DNA of 64,000 bases from Acholoe squamosa. Its lineage: Eukaryota; Annelida; Polychaeta; Phyllodocida; Polynoidae. The notes beneath the pieces were generated by a model. It saw only the letters and a program-made list of their open reading frames with translations. It ran no database searches and was not told the DNA's origin. Positions 48,390 through 59,268 of the stretch are shown piece by piece. The position numbers and the translations under genes are program-made. Numbering within the stretch: the first letter of the stretch is position 1; each line of letters begins with the position of its first letter. The stretch covers positions 38,689,932 to 38,753,931 of the forward strand of contig OX439052.1 of the NCBI GenBank assembly GCA_949317995.1. Direction: 5' to 3'.

Positions 48390-50203
48390 GGGTATTTTTA
48401 GTTGTGGGGTCGATAACAGTGCATGGATTACAAGGCGACCAACAAAAATACCAAATTGACAGGTAAGGCAGTGAATTAGGCAGTGCATATTGATGAGCAG
48501 TGTCATTGGGCCGGTGTAGACTCGTGGCCAAATGTGAGCGGGAAACTGGGATATCCAGGGTCCAGGTTAGTTCTGCTGCGCGGCACGGCTAGCGCCACTG
48601 TATGGGGATCTGTTATTATTTAGTTCGAGCGACAAACATTGGCTGGCGCCACTGAGCTGGCGTTTGTTCAGCGTTCGTGTAAGGACATGGTCAAATGGCA
48701 TGGTCAATGGTGTAGACTTGCCATGGACTCATTGGGTTCATGTGTAAGGGTTGTCTCAACTCTGGGTTAGGCGATTCTGGGTCTCAAAGGTGGGATTTGG
48801 TTGGCTGGAATTTTGAATTTTGATGATGCGCTTTTTCGGAAAAATAGGTCCAAAAATTAACTTTATGCTCCCGTTTTGGATCCTGATATAAAAGAGGGCG
48901 GAGGCTATTTTGGGATCAGAAAGCGACTTATGATTAATGAGGGAGGAGTAATTGCCAGGAGAGACAAAAAGGGACAAGAAAACATGATCGTCAGCACGGC
49001 GATAATTGTGATGCCGTCTGGGATCGTCCTCTTGGCGGTCGTGGTGGCAGGACCATATGGGTGAGTACAGATACGATGGGTATTTTGGTGTTTTTGGGCG
49101 GCGAGTAGTTGGGGTGTGGTTTTTCGGTGGTTTGACACTTGTGCATTTTTGTTTCAGGGTCGTTCTCCTGTGGCTAGAGGTCGGGTGGGTGCCGGTGCAC
49201 TGTCACCGAGTCCGTGGGCCCAACGATGGCCCTGAAGGAGGGGCTAGTGGACCTTGCCATGTGTATTGAAGCTCTATGGCTGGTACGTTTGATTTTGAGT
49301 GAATTGATTCAAAACTTATCTGAATTTCTTAGAACTTGAATTTTGGTTTGTGTTCTGGATTTTGGTTTTCGAATGAATGATAGTTTTATTAAGAGGGGTC
49401 GTAAATATTATTTTTCAGAATTGAGGTGCTGGTGAAACCATCAGAAAAGGGGGTCCCAGCTGAGATTGCCGTTTGAGATGGAGCGAGAAAGGCAAAGACG
49501 AAAAGGACTGGTTCCAGAAGGTGGCACGGCCTGATGCGGGGAGATGATTCTGTGATGATTTGTGCAATGAAAAAACTGTGATAATCAATATATATGCCAG
49601 AGCTTGATTCACTGTGATAATTTTATGCCAATAATATATTTGAAAGTCCACCACCAGTTAGAAGTTATGTTGTTTGTTCTGGGCTTCTGAATTGGCCAGG
49701 GCGGGCTTTCAATTCTCATGCGGGTTGTTATTGTTAACTTGGGTCAAAAACAAGTCTAGTGATATTGCTAACACGTGCTTATGTTATTGTTTTGACGCAG
49801 ATATTGAGTGCGGGTGTCCTGACTGACGTTAAGTTGTCATGCCAACGTGGGAAAAATGAAAGAGATCTGACGTTGGGGAGGCCGACGGCAGTGGTGAGAC
49901 GCTGCGCCGGCGTTCTGACGCAGCGTTTGGCGGGGAACCAGACGCGACGTCAGAAACAAGATGGCGACGTCTCATCGTGCGGTGGGCCTTCACAGTGAGT
50001 CGAAATAACTGTGTTATTGTGGGTCGAAATTGTGCTATGGTACTGGAGATGTTGTTAAAAAGGGTTTTATTTGTGGGTGGGGTCGGATTTAGAGCTATTA
50101 AGGATGGGGATGATCCCCACATGAAGGTGTTAGATTGGGCTATCCGGTGGATTTGGGCGACCGGGAGAGTCCATTACCAGGTTATATGGGGGGTGGCCGG
50201 CGG
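48390..50203 (-). other. Region between env and the accessory ORF
   Basis: About 1.8 kb with no large minus-strand frame. A 97-codon frame (49829-50122) has an arginine-rich MRRRHLVSDV...ERRRSVSPL part and could be an additional small exon, but no good support was found. ATGTGGGGATCA occurs twice on the minus strand, at env's end (about 50208-50222) and near 50112-50124. Confidence 0.35.
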
Positions 50204-52890
50204 TTAATTGATCCCCACATGAGGATCGAAGTAGGTTTGTGATGAAAACTTACCGCTGGATGATGTTGAGGGTGGTGTGAGCATCATTTCCGGTTGTTTG
50301 TACATGTATTTGTCTTTCTTTGGCTGATGCCGGAGTGGGGTGTACTTTGTGAGCTCGGCCGGGGAGTCATGGCGATCAGCCGGCCAGGACTCACAAGGTA
50401 GTTGTATGGCGGGGTCAGTGTCACTAGAGGCAAGTTGAAAATCGGGTTGTCCTTCTGAGGAGATGACCACTGTCATGTGGTGAGCTCCTTTTAAGACCCC
50501 GTACAGCGGTATTCTCCATAGAAGTGGTACCGGAGGATAGCGCTGCAGCGGGATCTGTCGGACTTGTCCCCCGATTATTGTCCTGATGTCAGACTTCCAA
50601 TGGAGATCCAGGTGTCTGCCCAGGGGTGCCGTAAGGCGAGCTGGGGAGACCTTAGGGGCTGTGATGGTGGGGGCCCAGAGATTCTGTCCATAGATCATTT
50701 TGCCAACGGTGAAATCAAAGGTTTGACCATTAGCATGGATCTTGGCCACAATCGAAGGTGTCCTGTGGCTGTCCTGTTTGCAGTAGGGCCAGTGTCGCAG
50801 GCACCTCTTGGCGGTACTCCATGTGATGTACAGGAGGGTTGCTATTAAGATCCAGGTGAACATGTCCTGGTAGCGGTCAGGCGATTGTACAAAATCCAGA
50901 TCTGTGTTTGGGGTCGTTTGTGGAGCTGGCCAGTTTTTGTTAGCCTGGCGTATCAGATCTTTAAAACGATCCCAACTCTCCGCATTAGCCATCTTGGGTG
51001 TTCGGGTTGCTGAGACTAGTGTGATAAAGCGCGCCAATTGATTGACACGAAGATGGTTCTTAAGGGTTAATGCGCAGCAAAGTAGTGCCAGGAGGGGTGA
51101 TACCAAATGTATCCAGGGTGAGAACTGGAGGTGATATCCTAGATGCATCAGGGAGTTAGTGGATAGGAGGGCTGATTGGTCTTTAAGTCCCTGTGCGGCT
51201 CTTTTAAGGGTTAGGGTGTCTTGGAAGAGGGGTGTTATTTTTTGATTGTGTAGGTGTTTTAATTTTTCAAAATTGGGCAGGTGAAGGGTCTGGGTAGTGG
51301 TTGCCATGGTGATGCCGGAAACATTGGTTGGAGGTTGACCGAAATGTCGCCACAGTGGTAAATTGAAGTAGGCCTTTGATATGGGTTCTAAGGTGAAATT
51401 TTGGGTGCAAGATAAATCAGAATTGGTTAAAATCATGCCGGCATTTTTAATGGAGCACAGACATGGGACTGAGATGACTGAGTATGCTCTATTCTTAATT
51501 TCGACTTGGCCTGAATCTGTGCATTGGAGCATGGAAGTGGGATGGTCGGTTATTAATAGGAAAGTGCTGTGAGATAGGGGTTGGATAAGATTTGGTATGG
51601 GTGCTGCCATGTGTGCTTTAAAACTGCAGGTATGGTGCACCGCCTCTGGTAGGTCTAAAAATAGGGATAGAGTGCATGTGGGGTGTGTGGCCGACAACAG
51701 AGGTAGGGGTAGGTTACAGCTGATAAGGTGGCCGAGGTCACACATATCCAGGTCAGCTTGTGTAAACTGTATATAGTGTGAGTGGGTCTTGGACATAGCC
51801 AAGTAGCCGGGAAGTGGCTCCACCTGGGTGTGACCTACTGACTTAGTGTCGGAGGTGTCGAAAGGCACGGGGAAGGTTTCTATTCTAAATATAGAAAAGG
51901 TGCTTCCCCCTCTGGTTATGGGTACTGGTATGGTTATTAACAGGCTCGAGTTATGGCTCCAGTGCACATGTACTCGGCGCCGATAATAATAACTTATGGG
52001 TAGGCCTTCTAAAATAATGCCGTGGTGTGCCTCGTGCAGGAGGCTGGACAAATTGTTTAAACCTAAACTGAGGTCGTCTTGTGTGATGATGGATTGGGGT
52101 AGGGTACCCTCAAGTAGATTATTAATGGTTAAGAGCAGATTTTCCAAGTCGCTTTGGAGGTCAATTAAAGACTCTATTTGAGAATTTGCTGCTGTGAATA
52201 ACATTGAATAGAAGGTGTCCTGTCTGGATTGGAGTTCTAATTTTAATAATATTGATGAGATGTTAGAATTTAAATGCTCTAATTTTCCGGAAATAAAAGA
52301 TAGAGCATCATCAGTGTCGTTTTGGAATTTTGAGAAGATGTTGACAGAATTGTAATTGAATTCCGAAATATTTAACAAGAAATGTGTGGCTAATTCTACC
52401 ACGTGCATTTTGGTGGCTAACTTTTTATCCAGGTCAGACATCTCAGAATTTAAAATATCAATTTCTGGTTGAGTCCCGAGGCCTATTGAAGCTCTTAAAA
52501 TGTCACCAATGACTTGGCCGGGGGCATTTCTGGCTTTTCTGATATTTGGAGGTGAAATCAATTTTGACAAAGTTTTTAGTGTTGTTTTTGACTTGGAGAA
52601 TAGGCTCTGTATCATGTTGTCTAGGGCATGGGCTGTGTGCTTAATGTATTGGGGTGCATCAGTGCTGATGAGAGGGCTGAGTAGTTTTGGCTGACTTAGG
52701 TTCTGATCAAAGGTCAAGTTAAGGCTGAAGGTCAATGGATAGTCCATGTAATTGGCTAGTAATGTTTGGGGTAACTTGGTAAACAGTGCGCCATAGTTGG
52801 GTCTGAAGATGGTGTTCAGATTGTTGTCTGATGTTGAGGTGCAGCCGAGGAGCAGATGTAGGAATATACAGACTGCTAGGATGGCTGCTG
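50204..52890 (-). CDS. env: F-type Env fusion glycoprotein with long C-terminal extension
   Basis: Membrane envelope protein of the element, related to the baculovirus F / gypsy Env family of class I fusion proteins. From the in-frame ATG (52747) it is 847 residues, but the frame continues 48 codons upstream to a 3' splice site and those codons encode a clear signal peptide (ILAVCIFLHLLLGCTS), so the true start is in an upstream exon. Numbered from the ATG: a basic RKAR cleavage-like site at 70-73, then a fusion-peptide-like GQVIGDILRASIGLG and heptad-rich segments to about 220; LLITIPVPITRG and FPVPF around 269-296; a cysteine-rich block 336-450 (MCDLG, SCNLP, TCTLS, PCLCS); a membrane span at about 546-562. 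Unusually a second span (about 629-647) and roughly 200 further residues follow. No frameshift or stop is seen. Confidence 0.85.
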
Positions 52891-52920
52891 CTCTAGAAAA
52901 ATGAGAAAAAATTGAAAATT
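52891..52920 (-). promoter_or_regulatory. 3' splice site of env
   Basis: In element orientation a T-rich tract TTTTTTCTCATTTTTCTAGAG runs directly into the signal-peptide codons. The AGs end at 52893 and 52891; the latter needs one leftover base from the upstream exon, which the candidate donor at 62369 provides. Confidence 0.6.
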
Positions 52921-53061
52921 TTGAGGATTTTGAAAATTTTGATGGTGGGGTTCACTTTAAAAATAACATTAGCTCAGTCACAAATGGGATGTTAGTATGG
53001 TCAAGTATTTACAAGGGTCGGGGAATCTGTGGGTGGTAGGGTTGTTGTCACATGAAAAGTT
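52921..53061 (-). other. Spacer between ORF X and env
   Basis: Short AT-rich spacer containing the branch/pyrimidine region for env splicing; no frame. Confidence 0.5.
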
Positions 53062-53694
53062 TTATGCAGATGGACTGGTGCCTGTTGTCACCGTCAAGGG
53101 CGGCACACGAGCTTGAGCATGGAATCTGTTTATCTCGAAGACAGCAAACTGGAATACTATGCTGGCCGTATTCCTTATGGCCAGTTCACGTCCAATTCTG
53201 GAGTATTGGCGGGGTAAGTCCCTGAGGGGCTGTTCCGACGCTATAAGCGTGCGAGCACATAAAAGTGCTATGTATGATGCAGATCTATGATTAAACCTGC
53301 CCCATGGAGGCCGGCGGGGATTATCCCCAGCTACAGCGACCATGAAGGCTTTGATGGTTGCTGCTGTGGAGTGATTGCTCAAGTCCAGCTCCTGTCTTAG
53401 CACAGGGCTGCTGAGGTAATGTTTAATATCTTCCTGGGCGAGGAAGGTGATGAGGTGTTGCTGTTCCATGATTATGCTCCTAATTTCAAAAGGATCCATG
53501 AGATCACTCCTGATCCCATGTGGTCCAAGGAGGCTGTGTATGGTCCATGTAGCATTTGGGCCGTGCTTATTTGCCGGTGGGTCCAGGCTGTAAGTCATAA
53601 AAGGAAAAAGGGGTCTAAGTGGGCTGTGAATGGGGGGAGAGGTAAAGGTGGGGAATTTGCTTGGCTGAAGAGGTTTAGTAAATTGGATTATCAA
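53062..53694 (-). CDS. Unidentified ORF X between pol and env
   Basis: Open frame of 210 codons from its TTG edge; the first ATG is at 53598 (178 codons). The first third is proline-rich and lies over pyrimidine tracts followed by AG, so part may be intron-like. The rest is a compact, moderately basic sequence (IIMEQQHLITFLAQEDI, GDNPRRPPWGRFNHRSASY, ARTLIASEQPLRDLPRQY, FQFAVFEINRFHAQARV) predicted to be helical, with no membrane segment and no zinc motif. I recognise no family. Position between pol and env parallels accessory genes of complex retroviruses. It could also be a cryptic remnant of env or a captured exon. Confidence 0.5.
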   Translation of the reverse strand: MIIQFTKPLQPSKFPTFTSPPIHSPLRPLFPFMTYSLDPPANKHGPNATWTIHSLLGPHGIRSDLMDPFEIRSIIMEQQHLITFLAQEDIKHYLSSPVLRQELDLSNHSTAATIKAFMVAVAGDNPRRPPWGRFNHRSASYIALLCARTLIASEQPLRDLPRQYSRIGRELAIRNTASIVFQFAVFEINRFHAQARVPPLTVTTGTSPSA

Positions 53695-53699
53695 TGTTA

Positions 53700-54783
53700 A
53701 AAATTATAGGGTAGTGGAGAAGTTCTTCCACATTTTACACACACTTAAGGCTCACACCGCCATTGGTTAATAGGGGTACCTGGGCACCATGATAATAAAG
53801 TGCTATCATGTACAATGCTAGAACGACTGTTAAAAATCCTAAATGCTAAAATAGACCCATAAGATAATCCTACCTGGGCTGGTTGCATGATGGGTCTGCC
53901 ATGGTCCCTTCCCAGACACTTGTTGCCGTGCTTAAGGTGTGGTGGTATTGGTTGTGGGTTGTGTTGTGATCAGATGTGGGTGGGCAAGCGCTTATAAACC
54001 TGAGATTGAGTTTGGCTATTTCTCAGTCTGAGATCTCCCATAGGTGGTATGTCTTGCCCTGAAAGAGGCGTAGGCCAAATATTATTGGTGGATGCAAGTG
54101 GGGTTGACGGTCCCATATGCAAATTAGGGTTATCCTGGCCTGGATTGGTTGGTGGAGAGATATTGTCTAAAGATAGCATATTGGGAAGCTTGGCGGGGGT
54201 GTTTTATCCCTGGCCAAGGTGATATGGTTGCTATGGCGTCCCTGTAGCTTTTAAAGACCTTGAGGGCAGTGTGTTATTGATTTGTATATGTGCCACCACA
54301 GCACTTAAGGGTTGGCGGAGACAGCGGTGTAAACATGGGGTGTGGGTGTCAGAGGTCCATCTTCCTACAATAGGTTTATCATTGGAAATAGTGGTCTTGA
54401 AGTGGTAACAAGCCGTCGCATGTGTGTATTGAAGTTTATACACAAACCGAGGATACAGCGCTGCCTTGGGCGGTCGGTATGTGGCGTGTGTAACCTAACC
54501 TAATTATTTGATAATCCATTTGCCAGTGTTTGGCGTTCCACTTAGAAGGGGTAGGTGTGTGTATATACAGTTAATCAAGGCGGTGTTGATTTTGGATGCA
54601 TAGGAATTTTTATGGCTGTTAGTATAAATAGGTTGGGCGTTGGTCTGTGACTGTTGCTGTCAGTGTGTTTAAGTGGTTGGTGTATTAATGGTTGATTAAT
54701 TTGGTTGGGGCGCGTGGCGCCTGTGGGGAATGAAGGAGGGTTGTTTATATGGATGTTTGGTGTTTGACACAGCGACTTATGGC
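53700..54783 (-). other. Pol-ORF X intergenic part of the element
   Basis: About 1.1 kb without a convincing frame. Two 70-codon frames (53970-54179, 54231-54443) lack features. May be intronic in spliced transcripts. Confidence 0.4.
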
Positions 54784-57700
54784 CTATAATGGACGCTTAG
54801 AAATTTTTCTTGATTTTCTGGAGGGCATGGGGCTGAAGGAGATTGTTCCCTTTTTGGCTGGCCTTCCTCTCTTTTTCTTTATTTTGGGAGTGGTAAGACT
54901 CACATTGGAGGGGTCGTCCTGGTCGGGGTCGTGAAGTGAGCTTGTGGGCCCTGATTGCAGCCTTTTTATAATGGCTTTGGCGCTAGCTCTTGTGATTGGT
55001 CTCCTTAGCCTTGATACATGTACTGATTTCTTCAGTATTTTTCCATCTTGTAGCCTTTTTAGAATAGCTGTGACTGGTGAAGTCATCCTCATTATGATGT
55101 AGGGGCCTGAGTATGTGGGTTGCAACTTTTTTGATGTGCATTTGACCAGCAGGGTGGGTATATGTAAATATACCAATTGGCCTGTGTTATATGAGCTCAG
55201 TTCTGCTGAAGTGTCATGTCTGGCTTTCATCTTTTTGTGAGCAGAGATCATGTTTTCTGCAGCTCTCATCTGAATATCATCCCTAAACTGTAGTAGGCTG
55301 GTCATAATTTTCTCCCTGGTGCTTGAGTCTTTTTCAGCTTTAATCAAGGACAAAGCTGCTTCAGTTGGTAGGTGTGTCTGCTTGCCAAAGACTAACAAAT
55401 TTGGTGAGTAGCCTAAGGCGCTGCTTATAGTATTATTAATACTGAAGACTACAGCCTGTAGGAAGGTTGACCAATGCTTTTGTGATTTTGATACAAAAGC
55501 CCTGAGGGATGATTCAATGGTTTGATGTTGGCGCTCACAGAGACCTTGAGACCTAGACCAATGTGCACTTCCTGTCACATGTTTAATGCCGAACTTTTCA
55601 CAAAAATATTTGAATAGTTTTGAGACGTATTGTTGGGCATTATCTGTGTTTAGTACTGAGGGAGTGCCATGGATACATATGACTTTTTGGAAGAAACCAA
55701 GTGCTACAACTGCAGCAGTATTTTCTTCACTTGTCCAGGCAGTCACATGCCTGGTGGCATGGTCGGTCACCACATGTATGTAGTGGGAGCCATCAGCGGC
55801 CTTGGAAAAAGGGCCTATTGTGTCCATGGTGACATGAGAGTATGCTGTAAGCACTGGGTCACGTAGTTTCATTGGAGTTTTCAGGTTTTTGGGTCTCTTT
55901 TTGGTGGTCAGGCATGTGTGGCAAGTACCGCAGAAGTCAAAAACTTCTTTAAACATTGATCTCCAGTAATACCTAGCCCTTATGGCTGTATAGGTTTTGA
56001 CTGGACCTAGGTGTCCACCTAGGGGAGAGCAATGGGTTGCTTCCACCAAAGATTCTGTCCACTTTTCTGGAATTACAATTTGCAGTGTGGGCTCTAAAGT
56101 CTTACCCAAATTGGTATTAGTAATTCTGAAGAGGACTTCATCCAGTAAGATGAATTGGTCGTGGTTACGTAGTATTTGATTCATTAATCCTGAGTCGTGT
56201 GGCAGGCTACCTTTTTCAATGTAGTTTGCCATGGAGGATGCAAAAAGGTCTTCTTTTTGGCTTTTAATCAGTGTTTCTCTAGAAGGTGTCAGGGATTGGT
56301 GTTTACAGATTTCCTGAATTGCCCTTTCAGCTAGAGGTAGCACACGGCGGGAGAGCTTAGCTCTCTTGGCGTTTGCAGCTTTGATGGAGACCCTAGGTGA
56401 CCTAGATTTGGCGGGCCTGCCTCTGGGGCGAGGACTGCTGCACTTAGGCTTGAGTGGGCGGGTCTTTTTACTGGGTGCTGATTGGCTGGCTGCTGGAGGT
56501 GTGTCGTCCTGGGACTGGGACTGTGCTCGAGTGAGTACACACAGGTCAGGGTTCACACTTTGCTGCCTCTCTGGGGTGCCTTTCCTTGCTATGACGCCTT
56601 TTGGTGGTTTATTTGTGCTTCCCCAAATTTTGCCTCCTTTTAATATTGATCTAGGAGGTCCCAAACAGATGGGATTATTGGGAATTGGGTCGTCTGATTT
56701 GAAAACCTTTGTCATGGATATATCTGAAAATTGTACCCTTTTTGGTGGGAGGATAATTTTTCCTTGTGATCTAATTGGTATTGGATCATCAGAGCCAGGG
56801 GGATATTTTCTTCTGGACAGGCAATCTGCCACTAGATTAGCTCTGCCTTGTAGGTATTTCACTTCAAAATCATAAGACATGACAGTATCTACCCATCTTG
56901 CCAATCTGCCATTGGTGATATTTTCCTTCTTGTTGAAGAGGGAGACTAGGGCTGTATGATCTGAGTATACCTTGAAGTGAGTGCCGTCTACATAATGGTG
57001 GAACTTTTTGACAGCGAAGATTATCCCAAGTAACTCTTTGTCAGTTATTCCATATCTGGTTTCCTGAGGTGTTAGACCTCTCCCAGAGAATTCAATGGGC
57101 CTATAAAAACCATGTTCATCTACCTGTGTGATAACTGCTCCTAAGCTGAAATTGCTGGAGTCTGTGAAGATGATGAAGGGTTTGTTATAGTCTGGGAATT
57201 TTAGGATTGCCTCAGTGCAAATTGATGCTTTGATTTTCTCAAAGGCTGTTTGACACTGAGTGGTCCATTTGAAAGTACCCTTGGTGGCTTCATATAAGGG
57301 CTTCATTATATGGGCAAAACCTCTAATGAATCTCTTATAGAATTGTGCCATTCCATTGAAACACCTAAGGTCGTGGATGTTTTTAGGTGCTGGGAAGGTT
57401 TTGACCGGTGAGATTTTGTCTGGGGAAGGTGAGATGCCGTGTTGATCTAAGGTAAAACCTAAGAATTCCATTTTGGTGGTGCCAAATTCACATTTTTCTG
57501 ACTTTAATTTGATGTTTCCTTTGATGAAAAGTTTTAGCACTTCATCTAGGTCTTGCAGGTGTCTTTCCCATGTGGGGCTGTATATGGCCACATCATCCAC
57601 ATAGGCTACTGCATTTCTGTATTTGCACTTCATGAGCAATTGTTCCATTACATTCATGAATGACAAACCAGAAGTTTTTAAACCCATGGGTAATACTTTG

Positions 57701-59268
57701 GCCATATACCTTGTGCCATTGGCAGAGAAGGTCGTTAAGGGCCTTGATTCTTTAGCTAGAGGAATCTGATGGTAGGCGCTGTATACATCCAATTTGGAAA
57801 AATATTTAGCGCCTGTTCTGCCAACTTGTTGCATGAGGTCGTCTGCTCTGGGGAAGGAGTAGGAAAAAGATTTTAGGTTTTGGTTAACCCATCTATAATC
57901 CACGACTATTCTCCATCCTGAGGCTACAGACCTGTCTCCCTGGGGTTTGGGTACTAAGAAAGCTGGGGAGTTCCACTCACAGGGTTTGGTGCATTCTTCA
58001 ATGACGCCTTGCTGTAAATGTTTATCTAACAGCTCTCTTTGGAAAATCTCTTTTTTGGGTGACATTCTATAGGATGGTCTGTTGCAGGGTTTGAAATCAG
58101 GGATTAATTCTAATTTGACCTCATTTTCAACATTTAATCCTATAGCACTCTCATTTAACACAAAGGCCTCTCTATTTGATTCAACAATGTTTTTGATTTG
58201 TTGTTTTTGGGCCTCAGAGAGCTTGTCACATATTGTATATTTTAGAGGGTCGTCCCCTTTGGGTAGCTGATCTAGGGGATCATCTCCACAATTGATGGGG
58301 AGCATTTCTTTGTCAGAGATTATGCTGTTGAGGGAGTGTTGGCTGTTCAGTTTTCCAATGGGAATGGCTTTGTCTAGATTGTTAGGTGCAAAGATGCCTA
58401 GGTTCATGTGCTTTTTGATATTGATGGAAAAATCATTTGGGTTGGCCACTGTTACCGGTATGATCTTTCTTGTTGACCTTGGTTCAACAAGGGCGTGTTT
58501 GATTAGTACCGGTAATGTTGTGTCAACATTTTCTGTGATGCCTGTTTTACCTATTAAGGAATCAGGTCCTATGACGATTGCATTGAATGTGGATTCAGAA
58601 TTTGGTGGCATGGTTAGGCCTTTGGCTGCTCTTATGAAGTGTGGTGAAGGGGACTTGGCCCCAAAGGAAATTTTGGCCCTATATTTGGTCATAAAATTTA
58701 CGCCAAGAATTATGGGGTGATTTAGTTTTGGAACAACGTGTAGTCTTGTTTTAAGCTCTGTGTTATTGATTAGGAAGGTTATGGTGATGGAATTGTTGAC
58801 CTGAACTGAGGATTTATCAGCTAGTAGGATAACCATGCGAGATCTCCTACCATGTCTGAAATTGGGGGTTGATATAATTTTATCTGCCATTTTCTGGCTG
58901 ATAAAGGAAAGGGAGGCTCCAGAGTCCACAAGGGCTCTGTAAGAACTGCCATTGATATCAACATTAACTGCGCCTTTAGTCAATTCAGTATTAATGTAAG
59001 AGGTCTTACCTTGCTGCCCATACTTACTGGTCTCGACTTTTAATTGGAGGGTAGAAATTCTCTTGTTCTGGTTCTCATAGAAGTCCTCACTGTCTGATGA
59101 GGAGTCTTCGTCACAATTCACAGGCTGGGGGTCGTGGTTCTGTTGTTCTGCTGAATTTAATTCTGCTCCATCATTCATGTGTGAAATATGGCATGTGGGG
59201 GACGTTCCAGTTTTGTTGTCCAAGGTGGGGGCGGGGCTGTAAGATGCATGGTGGCCCTCCCCTGTGTC
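54784..59268 (-). CDS. pol: Pol polyprotein (protease-RT-RNase H-integrase)
   Basis: About 1494 codons continuing in the gag frame after a single TAG. The first ATG is only at 59178, so expression by UAG readthrough is more likely than independent start. Numbered from the TTG at 59223: an acidic lead; aspartic protease LVDSGAS (D100); RT with LVPKPQGD, KLDVYSAYHQIPL and the YVDD active site at 541-544; RNase H with FTDSSNF (D687), KELLG (E730) and YSDHTALV (D754); a basic linker with a GRPAK AT-hook-like motif at 935; integrase zinc region H1064/H1071/C1101/C1104; DDE core D1134, D1194, E1230 (35 residues between the last two); GPY at 1373; a basic tail with a second RGRPAKK. It copies the RNA genome and integrates the DNA. 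All catalytic residues I looked for are present, so it may be active. Confidence 0.95.
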   Translation of the reverse strand, partial: DTGEGHHASYSPAPTLDNKTGTSPTCHISHMNDGAELNSAEQQNHDPQPVNCDEDSSSDSEDFYENQNKRISTLQLKVETSKYGQQGKTSYINTELTKGAVNVDINGSSYRALVDSGASLSFISQKMADKIISTPNFRHGRRSRMVILLADKSSVQVNNSITITFLINNTELKTRLHVVPKLNHPIILGVNFMTKYRAKISFGAKSPSPHFIRAAKGLTMPPNSESTFNAIVIGPDSLIGKTGITENVDTTLPVLIKHALVEPRSTRKIIPVTVANPNDFSINIKKHMNLGIFAPNNLDKAIPIGKLNSQHSLNSIISDKEMLPINCGDDPLDQLPKGDDPLKYTICDKLSEAQKQQIKNIVESNREAFVLNESAIGLNVENEVKLELIPDFKPCNRPSYRMSPKKEIFQRELLDKHLQQGVIEECTKPCEWNSPAFLVPKPQGDRSVASGWRIVVDYRWVNQNLKSFSYSFPRADDLMQQVGRTGAKYFSKLDVYSAYHQIPLAKESRPLTTFSANGTRYMAKVLPMGLKTSGLSFMNVMEQLLMKCKYRNAVAYVDDVAIYSPTWERHLQDLDEVLKLFIKGNIKLKSEKCEFGTTKMEFLGFTLDQHGISPSPDKISPVKTFPAPKNIHDLRCFNGMAQFYKRFIRGFAHIMKPLYEATKGTFKWTTQCQTAFEKIKASICTEAILKFPDYNKPFIIFTDSSNFSLGAVITQVDEHGFYRPIEFSGRGLTPQETRYGITDKELLGIIFAVKKFHHYVDGTHFKVYSDHTALVSLFNKKENITNGRLARWVDTVMSYDFEVKYLQGRANLVADCLSRRKYPPGSDDPIPIRSQGKIILPPKRVQFSDISMTKVFKSDDPIPNNPICLGPPRSILKGGKIWGSTNKPPKGVIARKGTPERQQSVNPDLCVLTRAQSQSQDDTPPAASQSAPSKKTRPLKPKCSSPRPRGRPAKSRSPRVSIKAANAKRAKLSRRVLPLAERAIQEICKHQSLTPSRETLIKSQKEDLFASSMANYIEKGSLPHDSGLMNQILRNHDQFILLDEVLFRITNTNLGKTLEPTLQIVIPEKWTESLVEATHCSPLGGHLGPVKTYTAIRARYYWRSMFKEVFDFCGTCHTCLTTKKRPKNLKTPMKLRDPVLTAYSHVTMDTIGPFSKAADGSHYIHVVTDHATRHVTAWTSEENTAAVVALGFFQKVICIHGTPSVLNTDNAQQYVSKLFKYFCEKFGIKHVTGSAHWSRSQGLCERQHQTIESSLRAFVSKSQKHWSTFLQAVVFSINNTISSALGYSPNLLVFGKQTHLPTEAALSLIKAEKDSSTREKIMTSLLQFRDDIQMRAAENMISAHKKMKARHDTSAELSSYNTGQLVYLHIPTLLVKCTSKKLQPTYSGPYIIMRMTSPVTAILKRLQDGKILKKSVHVSRLRRPITRASAKAIIKRLQSGPTSSLHDPDQDDPSNVSLTTPKIKKKRGRPAKKGTISFSPMPSRKSRKISKRPL

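Noticed and set aside
56366-56875. 169-codon plus-strand frame and other plus frames over 54.7-62.3 kb
   Set aside because: Antisense shadows of the gag and pol frames, with no motifs of their own.
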